Notes under the pieces: model-generated
Databases searched by the model: none
Told to the model about the DNA's origin: nothing
The model's input: only the letters and a program-made list of their open reading frames with translations
Position numbers and translations under genes: made by a program
Shown here: one piece after another, positions 7,745 through 12,833 of the stretch
Layout of the letters: every line of letters begins with the position of its first letter
How positions within the stretch are numbered: position 1 is the first letter of the stretch
From: Dactylosporangium sp. AC04546
GTDB lineage: Bacteria > Actinomycetota > Actinomycetes > Mycobacteriales > Micromonosporaceae
Assembly (NCBI RefSeq): GCF_022095675.1
Contig: NZ_JAHYSG010000194.1
Location: 1-12,833, forward strand
Length of the DNA: 12,833 bases
Direction: 5' to 3'

Positions 7745-7805
7745 CCGGGTTTTGCCCCTTTTGGCGAGTACGATCAGCGCTACGTGCTTGCGGGTTGGGG
7801 GTGAC

Positions 7806-10250
7806 ATGCCGCAACTCGGTACCGATGTGTCGGCGGAGCCCGAACGGCTCGCCTCCCTGCGCCGGGCACACACGCTGCTGACGACCTCGGCGGCGCCGGT
7901 CGACGGCCTGGTCCGCCTGGCGGCGCGCGCCGCCGCGGCGCCCGTCGGCCTGCTCACGCTGGTCGACGACGAGCGCATGCACATCGTCGGGCGGCACGGG
8001 CTCCCCCCGGCGCTCGACCGCGTGCAGGCGGAGCCGGCCGTGAGCTCGTTCTGCCAGTTCGTGGTGCGCGAGGACGCCCCGCTGGTGGTCCGCGACGCCC
8101 GGGCCGACCCGATGCTGCGCGACCTGGGCACCGTGCGGCGGCTCGGCGTCACCGCGTACCTCGGCCAGCCGGTCCACGACCGCGCGGGCCGCACGCTCGG
8201 CGCGGTCTGCGTCGTGGACTCGGTGCCCCGGCACTGGACCGACGACGACGTCGCGGCCGTCGGCGAGTGCGCGGCGCTGCTCGAGGTGATGCTGGCCGCG
8301 GAAGTCAGCCGCGAGGACACCGCCCTGGCCGCGGCGGAGACCGACACGGTCCTGGAGACCGCGCTCGAGGCGTTCGTGGCGATCGAGCTGACCGGCGAGA
8401 TCACGCGGTGGAACCGCGCCGCCGAGCGCACGTTCGGCTGGTCGGCCGCGCAGGCCGTCGGCCGGCAGGTCGACGAGCTGGTCATCCCCGAGCGTTTCCG
8501 GGCCGCCCACCGGGCCGGCCTGGCCCGCCTCGCGCGGGGCGGGCTGCCGAAGCTCATCGGGCAGCGGCTGCAGCTGTGGGCGACCAACAAGGCCGGCCAG
8601 GAGTTCCCGGTCGAGCTCACGCTCAACGTGGTCGAGGGCCCGCTCGGCCGGCACGCCCACGCGTTCATCTACGACATCAGCGAGCGGGTCACCGCGGAGC
8701 GGCAGCTCGCCCGCGAGCGGCACTTCCTCAGCGCGCTGCTCGACAACCTCGACGCCGGCGTGGTCGCCTGCGACGAGCGCGGCCGCACGATCCTCTACAA
8801 CCGCGCGATGCGCGAGATCACCGGCTTCGACGCGGACCTGTCGAGCCCCCACGACCGGCACTTCGAGGCCGACGAGCTGCCGCTGGCCCGGGCGTTCCAC
8901 GGCGAGCACGTCCGCGACGCCGAGTTCGTGCTGCACCTGCCGGGCCGCCCGCGCCGGGTGTTCACCGCCAACGCGCAGCCGATCCGCGACGCCGACGGCA
9001 ACCGGCTCGGCGCGGTGGCCGCTCTGCACGAGGTCACCGACCGGCGCCGGGCCCAGCGACTCATCGAGTGCGAGCTGGCCGTCTCCCGCATCCTGGAGCA
9101 GTCGGCCACGATCGAGGACGCCGGCCCCGAGCTGCTCGAGGCGGTGGCCCGCACACTGCAGTGGCCGCACAGCGAGCTGTGGATCGTCGACAAGGTCGGC
9201 AACGTGCTGCGTAACGCCGCGATGTGGACGCAGCCGGGGTACGAGATCCCGCCGCCGGGGCCGCTCGCGCCCGGCAAGGGTGTCTCCGGCATCGCCTGGC
9301 AGACCGGCCAGCCGGCCTGGATCCCGGACATCTCGGTCGTCGGCTCCCGGCTGCACCTGCCCACGCTCGCCGAGCACGGCCTGCGCGTCGGCCTCGCCGT
9401 CCCGATCCGCGACGGCACCGGCGTCACCGGCACGATCAGCTTCTTCGGCGACGCCGCGGAGGAGCCCGAGCAGTCGCTCATCGCGCTGCTGTCCGGCATC
9501 GCCGCGCACATCGGGCAGTTCCTGGAGCGCCGGCGGGCCGAGGACCTGGCCAGGCAGCTCGCCCGGACCAAGGACGAGTTCATCGCGCTGGTCGGCCACG
9601 AGCTGCGCACGCCGCTGACCTCCATCTCCTCGTACACCGAGCTGCTGCTGCACGACGACGCCGACGAGGCGACCCGCGGCCAGTTCCTGGCGGTGGTCGC
9701 CCGCAACGCCGAGAACCTCCGCGCGATCATCGACGACCTGCTCGACCTGGCCGGCCTGGAGAGCGGCTACGTGACCATGGTCGAGCGGCCGCTGGACCTC
9801 GCCGCCGTCGTGCGCGAGGTGGCGGGCGCGAACGCGCAGGCGGCCCGTGAGAAGGATCTCGACGTGGCGCTCCGGCTGCCCGACGGGCCGGCGCCCGTCT
9901 CCGGCGACCTGCCCCGCCTGCGGAAGGTGGTCGACCACCTGGTCACCAACGCTGTCAAGTTCACGCCGGCCGGCGGGCGGGTGGAGATCGAGATGGACAG
10001 CGACGTGGCGGGCATCACGCTGCGGGTCGCGGACACCGGAGTCGGCATCCCGACTGCGGAGCGCTCCCGGCTGTTCGAGCGATTCTTCCGCGGATCAAAC
10101 ATCCGAAACCAGGGTGTTCCGGGCACCGGGCTGGGCCTGTCGATCAGTCGTACCGTGGTCGAACGCCACGGCGGCACGATCACCGTCACCGACCATGGGG
10201 ACAAACCGGGCACCACGTTCGTCGTGCGCCTGCCCACCTACTGTCCATGA
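7806..10250 (+). CDS. Soluble multi-sensor histidine kinase (GAF-PAS-PAS-GAF-HisKA-HATPase)
   Basis: This 814-residue protein has no membrane segment. In order: a GAF domain (about 20-170; VGLLTLVDDERMHIVGRHGL, TLGAVCVVD), PAS 1 (about 180-300; GEITRWNRAAERTFGW), PAS 2 (about 306-416; TILYNRAMREITGF), a second GAF (about 420-578; PGKGVSGIAWQTGQPAW, GTISFFGD), HisKA with the phospho-acceptor H598 in VGHELRTPL, and HATPase_c with N-box N715 (HLVTNAVKFTP), G1 DTGVGI (D743) and G2 GTGLGLS. All catalytic boxes are intact, so an active kinase is expected. The ligands of the GAF and PAS domains are unknown; I see no clear haem or chromophore signature. ATG 7806 follows a G-run (7797-7801) by 4 nt. 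No receiver domain is fused and no response regulator is in the window. The L,D-transpeptidase gene follows after 37 nt. Confidence 0.93.
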   Translation: MPQLGTDVSAEPERLASLRRAHTLLTTSAAPVDGLVRLAARAAAAPVGLLTLVDDERMHIVGRHGLPPALDRVQAEPAVSSFCQFVVREDAPLVVRDARADPMLRDLGTVRRLGVTAYLGQPVHDRAGRTLGAVCVVDSVPRHWTDDDVAAVGECAALLEVMLAAEVSREDTALAAAETDTVLETALEAFVAIELTGEITRWNRAAERTFGWSAAQAVGRQVDELVIPERFRAAHRAGLARLARGGLPKLIGQRLQLWATNKAGQEFPVELTLNVVEGPLGRHAHAFIYDISERVTAERQLARERHFLSALLDNLDAGVVACDERGRTILYNRAMREITGFDADLSSPHDRHFEADELPLARAFHGEHVRDAEFVLHLPGRPRRVFTANAQPIRDADGNRLGAVAALHEVTDRRRAQRLIECELAVSRILEQSATIEDAGPELLEAVARTLQWPHSELWIVDKVGNVLRNAAMWTQPGYEIPPPGPLAPGKGVSGIAWQTGQPAWIPDISVVGSRLHLPTLAEHGLRVGLAVPIRDGTGVTGTISFFGDAAEEPEQSLIALLSGIAAHIGQFLERRRAEDLARQLARTKDEFIALVGHELRTPLTSISSYTELLLHDDADEATRGQFLAVVARNAENLRAIIDDLLDLAGLESGYVTMVERPLDLAAVVREVAGANAQAAREKDLDVALRLPDGPAPVSGDLPRLRKVVDHLVTNAVKFTPAGGRVEIEMDSDVAGITLRVADTGVGIPTAERSRLFERFFRGSNIRNQGVPGTGLGLSISRTVVERHGGTITVTDHGDKPGTTFVVRLPTYCP

Positions 10251-10287
10251 GCTGCGGTTCGCGAAATCCGCGGGCAGACTGGGTGGC

Positions 10288-11448
10288 ATGCGTGGACGGC
10301 GATGGACCCCGCTCGTCGTGGTGAGCGCGCTGCTGCTCACCGCGTGCGGCGGCGGCAACGGCAGCACCTGGAAGGGCCCCGGCGGTTCGGCGGCCTCCCC
10401 CGCGGCACCGAAGCCGGTCGTGTCGGCACCGGCGGACGGCGCCAAGGACGTGTCGACGGCGACCGAGATCGTCTACTCGGCACAGTCCGACGCGACGGTG
10501 ACGCTGAAGGACGCATCCGGAGCATCGGTGGAGGGCGCCCCGCCACCGTCGGGTGGGTCGTCGTGGTTGCCGGCCAAGCAGCTCAAGTACGCCACCGACT
10601 ACACGGCCACGGTCACCGCCGGCGGCGCCACCACCGAGGTGAAGTTCACCACGATGGCCAAGCCCGCCAACCTCTCGCGGGTCACCAGCCAGGTCGGCGA
10701 CAACCAGGTCGTCGGCGTCGGCATGATGATGATCCTGTCGTTCGGTGTGGACATCCCGAAGGACAAGCGGGCCGAGGTACAGCAGCGGCTGTTCATGTCC
10801 TCCGACCCGCCGCAGGAGGGCACCTGGAACTGGTTCAGCTCCAAGGAGATCCACTACCGCCCGAAGGAGTACTGGCAGCCCGGCACGAAGCTGTCCCTGC
10901 GCGCGGCCCTGGGCGGCGTGTCCTTCGGCGGCAAGTGGTACGGCGAGAAGGATCTGACCGTCGACGCCAGCGTGGGCAAGAAGCTCATCATGGAGGTCGA
11001 CAACGCGACCAAGCAGATGACGGTGACCGAGGACGGCGTCCTGCTCAAGACGATGCCGGTCTCCCTGGGCAAGGCGAGCAGCCCGTCGGACAGCGGCAAC
11101 TTCATCGTGATGGTCAAGAACGAGTGGGAGTGGTTCGACTCGTCGACCTACGGCGTCCCGGTGGACTCCGGCGAGGGCTACCGCACCAAGGTCCAGTTCC
11201 CGCAGCGCATCACGTGGAGCGGCCAGTACATCCACGCCGCCCCGTGGTCGGTCCAGGACCAGGGCAAGCGCAACGTCTCCCACGGCTGCGTGAACATCTC
11301 GCTGGAGCTGGCCCAGTGGCTGTACGGCATCACCCACATCGGCGACCCGGTGATCGTGAAGAACACCGAGGCGCGGGTGAAGTACGGCGACGGCTGGACC
11401 GACTGGGAGCTCCCCTGGGACCAGTACAAGAAGGGCAGCGCCCTGTAG
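10288..11448 (+). CDS. L,D-transpeptidase lipoprotein (YkuD domain with N-terminal Ig-like domains)
   Basis: This 386-residue exported protein has a short Arg-rich start (MRGRRW), a hydrophobic stretch and lipobox LTAC with C20 as the lipidation site, so it should be anchored to the outer face of the membrane. A Gly/Ser/Pro/Ala linker follows, then an Ig-like domain (about 45-120; KPVVSAPADGAKDVS, YTATVTAGGATTEVKFTT) and a second domain (about 125-230), as in mycobacterial LdtMt-type enzymes. The YkuD catalytic domain (about 230-360) has H316 (YIHAAPWS) and the SHGCVN motif at 331-336 with nucleophile C334. It should form 3-3 meso-DAP cross-links in peptidoglycan and be a carbapenem target. 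The C-terminal tail is rich in Trp and Tyr (DGWTDWELPWDQY), as in family members. ATG 10288 gives the full signal peptide. It lies 37 nt after the histidine kinase and may share its transcript. Confidence 0.95.
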   Translation: MRGRRWTPLVVVSALLLTACGGGNGSTWKGPGGSAASPAAPKPVVSAPADGAKDVSTATEIVYSAQSDATVTLKDASGASVEGAPPPSGGSSWLPAKQLKYATDYTATVTAGGATTEVKFTTMAKPANLSRVTSQVGDNQVVGVGMMMILSFGVDIPKDKRAEVQQRLFMSSDPPQEGTWNWFSSKEIHYRPKEYWQPGTKLSLRAALGGVSFGGKWYGEKDLTVDASVGKKLIMEVDNATKQMTVTEDGVLLKTMPVSLGKASSPSDSGNFIVMVKNEWEWFDSSTYGVPVDSGEGYRTKVQFPQRITWSGQYIHAAPWSVQDQGKRNVSHGCVNISLELAQWLYGITHIGDPVIVKNTEARVKYGDGWTDWELPWDQYKKGSAL

Positions 11449-11456
11449 GGCCCGTT

Positions 11457-11486
11457 TTGGCTGGCCGGGGTGGGACCTGGTAGCCT
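11457..11486 (+). promoter_or_regulatory. rpsT promoter (predicted)
   Basis: TTGGCT (11457-11462) and TAGCCT (11481-11486) are separated by 18 nt, close to the main vegetative promoter pattern of actinobacteria. It would give an mRNA leader of about 70 nt before the rpsT GTG. It begins 9 nt after the transpeptidase stop codon, so rpsT need not depend on that gene. Confidence 0.55.
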
Positions 11487-11564
11487 GATTCATCGCGCAC
11501 GGTGACGCGTCCCTGTTGCTTGCGCCAAGAAACCCGATTTCGAGCTATCAGACGAGGCTGTCGC

Positions 11565-11834
11565 GTGGCGAACATCAAGTCCCAGATCAAGCGCAACCGG
11601 CAGAACGAGAAGCGCCGCCTGCGCAACAAGTCGGTCAAGTCGTCGCTGAAGACGGCGATCCGCAAGTTCCACGAGGCGACCGCCGCCGGTGACACCGACA
11701 CGGCCAACGCGCTGCTTCGTGACGCTTCCCGCAAGCTGGACAAGGCCGCCAGCAAGGGCGTGATCCACAAGAACCAGGCCGCCAACCGCAAGTCGGCCAT
11801 CACCAAGAAGCTCAGCGCCCTGACCTCCGCCTGA
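11565..11834 (+). CDS. rpsT: 30S ribosomal protein S20
   Basis: This 89-residue, very basic, helical protein binds 16S rRNA early in assembly of the small subunit. The N-terminus (V/M)[22 protein letters not shown] and the blocks [11 protein letters not shown] and [19 protein letters not shown] are typical of bacterial S20, and the length is as usual. The GTG at 11565 is chosen over upstream in-frame starts because S20 begins MANIKSQ; GAGG at 11554-11557 lies 7 nt upstream. It has its own promoter and is followed by a strong hairpin 16 nt after the stop, so it is probably transcribed alone. In many actinobacteria rpsT lies beside holA or lepA; neither is in the window. Confidence 0.98.
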   Translation: MANIKSQIKRNRQNEKRRLRNKSVKSSLKTAIRKFHEATAAGDTDTANALLRDASRKLDKAASKGVIHKNQAANRKSAITKKLSALTSA

Positions 11835-11850
11835 GGCTTCTTGCCCGCGA

Positions 11851-11886
11851 AAAGCGCCGCCCTCCGTTCCCGAGTGGCGGCGCTTT
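11851..11886 (+). terminator. Hairpin terminator after rpsT
   Basis: AAAGCGCCGCC (11851-11861) and GGCGGCGCTTT (11876-11886) form a perfect 11-bp stem with a 14-nt loop, 16 nt after the rpsT stop. The end of the right arm has only three T residues and no longer U-tract follows, as is common for high-GC actinobacterial terminators. Confidence 0.85.
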
Positions 11887-11904
11887 CGCATACCCACGCC
11901 CCGC

Positions 11905-11970
11905 CCGCCCATGATCAAGGGAAACTGCTGGCTGTCATAGCAACCAGAAGCTTCCCTGGATCATGGGCGG
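11905..11970. repeat. 66-bp imperfect palindrome, REP/MITE-like
   Basis: The outer arms CCGCCCATGATCAAGGGAA (11905-11923) and TTCCCTGGATCATGGGCGG (11952-11970) pair at 18 of 19 positions (A11917/G11958 mismatch). Pairing resumes inside with CTGCTGG...CCAGAAG around a centre near 11937/11938, so nearly the whole element folds as one long stem. It lies between genes. I suspect a dispersed palindromic repeat of this lineage, since similar GATCA-type intergenic palindromes occur in Micromonosporaceae as I recall them; a single copy is seen here. Confidence 0.7.
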
Positions 11971-12013
11971 TCCCCGCCGGCCGCACCGTTCCGCAGGCCG
12001 CACCGCCTCGCCG

Positions 12014-12029
12014 GCCGCTCACTAGCGGC
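12014..12029. repeat. Small hairpin, 6-bp stem with CACT loop
   Basis: GCCGCT (12014-12019) and AGCGGC (12024-12029) are perfectly complementary with a 4-nt loop. In DNA this rich in G+C it could be chance, and it has no T-run. Confidence 0.35.
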
Positions 12030-12043
12030 GGCTGAAGACGCCA

Positions 12044-12078
12044 CTGACCTGCGCCCGGACGAACCGAACGCAGGTCAG
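12044..12078. repeat. Perfect 10-bp inverted repeat, possible terminator for the minus-strand gene
   Basis: CTGACCTGCG (12044-12053) and CGCAGGTCAG (12069-12078) form a perfect stem with a 15-nt loop. It is about 190 nt past the stop of the minus-strand Trp-rich protein gene, after the tandem repeat tract, and could end transcripts coming from the right. There is no T-run on either strand. Confidence 0.5.
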
Positions 12079-12086
12079 CGAGTTGC

Positions 12087-12255
12087 GCGGCCCAGCGAGG
12101 TCGAACCCCACCGATCACGGCCCAGCGACCACCGCCCAGCGACCACGGCCCAGCGACCGTAGTTCGGCGACCACTGGGCGAGCACGGCCCGGCAAGCGCA
12201 AGCCGGCGACCGCAGCAACCACGGCCCGGCGAGCGCGGCCTGGCGACCACGGCCC
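12087..12255. repeat. Degenerate 14-bp tandem repeat tract
   Basis: The unit is ACGGCCCAGCGACC. Three copies are head to tail at 12117-12130, 12131-12144 (one change) and 12145-12158. Degenerate 14-bp copies are at 12087-12100, 12159-12172, 12184-12197, 12198-12211, 12221-12234 and 12235-12248, with a partial copy from 12249 and short interruptions of 16, 11 and 9 bp. The 14-bp period is not a multiple of three and no credible protein reads through it, so it is a non-coding minisatellite. Confidence 0.8.
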
Positions 12256-12270
12256 GGGCCTCGGCCGGGA

Positions 12271-12833
12271 TCAGGAGAAGCGGCCCTGGTTGACGCCGCC
12301 CGTACGCTGCCGGGCCAGGTCGTCATCCGTCCGCCACGGACGCTCCGCGTGCCGGCCGGTGCTGAAGTGCCCCGTGGACACGTTGTCGGTGGTCTCGTCC
12401 GCCCGGCGCCGCCCACCGAGCGGCCTGGCGTGGCGGGGCCCGCCGGCGGCCTCGCGGCTGTACGCGCGCTCCGCCTCGCTCTCGCGGAACCGTCCGTCGG
12501 ACTCGCCGTGGTGGTGCTCGCCCCGGTACGCCTCGCCGCCGTACTGCCCCGACTGGTACGCCTCCCCGCGCGCCGCATGGTCGCGGGCGGCCTGCTCGCG
12601 ATCGGCCTCCGAGAAGGCGGCCCGCTGCCCCGTGTCCTCGGCGCCGTACGCCCCCTCCGCCGACACGTACGCACTCCCCCGCCCGTCGTCCCAGCCCGAC
12701 CGCCCGATGCGGGAGTCCCAGCCGGTGCTGCCACCCCAAGCGGCCTGGTTGGCCCAGCCGGTCTCCTCGTCCCACTCGACCTGCCGGTCACGCGAGGCCC
12801 GGTCCGCCCCGCCGGTCCAGGCCGCCGGGTCGC
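12271..12833 (-). CDS. C-terminal part of a Trp/Gly-rich hydrophilic protein of unknown function (5' end outside window)
   Basis: The minus-strand frame is open from the window edge to TGA at 12271-12273, giving 186 residues of C-terminus. The first 60 visible residues repeat short Gly-Trp/Asp-rich words (GWANQAAWGGSTGWDSR, RSGWDDGRGSAY). The rest is charged and rich in Gly, Arg, Glu, His and Ala (EAYQSGQYGGEAYRGEHHHG, RADETTDNVSTGHFSTGRHAER), with no hydrophobic segment, so it is probably disordered. This frame is preferred over the two other open minus frames because those are runs of Arg/Pro/Thr or Gly/Arg, as expected of shifted frames in high-GC DNA. A GTG at 12666 could act as a start, but the same Trp-rich style continues upstream, so the gene most likely begins beyond the window. 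I do not recognise the family. Confidence 0.6.
   Translation of the reverse strand, partial: DPAAWTGGADRASRDRQVEWDEETGWANQAAWGGSTGWDSRIGRSGWDDGRGSAYVSAEGAYGAEDTGQRAAFSEADREQAARDHAARGEAYQSGQYGGEAYRGEHHHGESDGRFRESEAERAYSREAAGGPRHARPLGGRRRADETTDNVSTGHFSTGRHAERPWRTDDDLARQRTGGVNQGRFS

Larger units (their letters stand above)
11835..12270. other. 436-bp gene-free, repeat- and hairpin-rich intergenic region
   Basis: Between rpsT and the converging Trp-rich protein gene no frame has a plausible coding character: open frames run straight through hairpins and tandem repeats. From left to right it holds the rpsT terminator (11851-11886), a 66-bp imperfect palindrome (11905-11970), a 6-bp-stem hairpin (12014-12029), a 10-bp-stem hairpin (12044-12078) and a degenerate 14-bp tandem repeat tract (12087-12255). 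The 16 bases before the minus-strand stop codon (12271) show nothing further. Confidence 0.8.

Noticed and set aside
7745..7805. Terminator of the exporter operon and promoter of the histidine kinase
   Set aside because: A short GGG-TTTTG-CCC hairpin followed by TTTT and a TACGAT hexamer at 7769-7774 exist, but the stem is only 3 bp and no -35 box has acceptable spacing.
10251..10287. Separate promoter for the L,D-transpeptidase
   Set aside because: CAGACT at 10275-10280 is suitably placed for a leaderless start, but no convincing -35 lies 16-18 nt upstream.
11841..12250. Small open frames on both strands in the gap after rpsT
   Set aside because: They run through the rpsT terminator, the 66-bp palindrome or the 14-bp repeats and have no ribosome site or recognisable protein.
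12087..12255. CRISPR array
   Set aside because: The 14-bp units are head to tail with no unique spacers and no cas genes nearby.

Overview
The window is about 70% G+C, uses GTG as well as ATG starts, has TANNNT-type -10 boxes and probably several leaderless mRNAs. It reads as an actinobacterial chromosome. Protein style and gene content (an AAA ATPase with a DUF5925-like N-terminus, L,D-transpeptidase lipoprotein, rpsT) suggest Micromonosporaceae, for example an Actinoplanes relative. This taxonomic call is by eye only.

Layout. (1) 1-252: C-terminal end of an unrecognised protein on the + strand. (2) 308-2457, minus strand: a tight two-gene unit made of an HldE-like PfkB sugar kinase, whose catalytic Asp is replaced by Gly, followed 5 nt later by a BCS1-like AAA ATPase. 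(3) 2501-3658, + strand: an FAD-dependent D-amino-acid dehydrogenase of the DauA type, divergent from the kinase and ending tail-to-tail with the next gene in a shared CTAG. (4) 3655-7744: a PadR-family repressor (minus) divergent from a two-gene ABC exporter (FtsX-type permease plus ATPase). A perfect 20-bp palindrome between them overlaps the predicted padR -35 box and lies 4 nt from the permease start. (5) 7806-11448, + strand: a soluble GAF-PAS-PAS-GAF hybrid-sensor-type histidine kinase with no response regulator beside it, then an L,D-transpeptidase lipoprotein. (6) 11565-11834: ribosomal protein S20 with its own promoter and a clear terminator. (7) 11835-12270: a 436-bp gene-free stretch containing the rpsT terminator, a 66-bp imperfect palindrome, two small hairpins and about ten degenerate copies of a 14-bp tandem repeat. 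(8) 12271-12833, minus strand: C-terminal part of a Trp/Gly-rich, hydrophilic, probably disordered protein.

How they work together. The best supported circuit is PadR plus ABC exporter: PadR should bind the palindrome and repress both itself and the exporter until a ligand, probably an envelope-active compound, appears. The kinase/AAA pair looks like a co-expressed module of unknown function. The histidine kinase and the transpeptidase may share a transcript, which would tie cell-wall 3-3 cross-linking to sensory input, but this is inference. No phage genes, transposase, CRISPR array, tRNA or rRNA was seen. The most unusual items are the degenerate HldE-like kinase paired with a BCS1-like ATPase, the repressor/exporter operator layout, and the repeat-dense intergenic region after rpsT.
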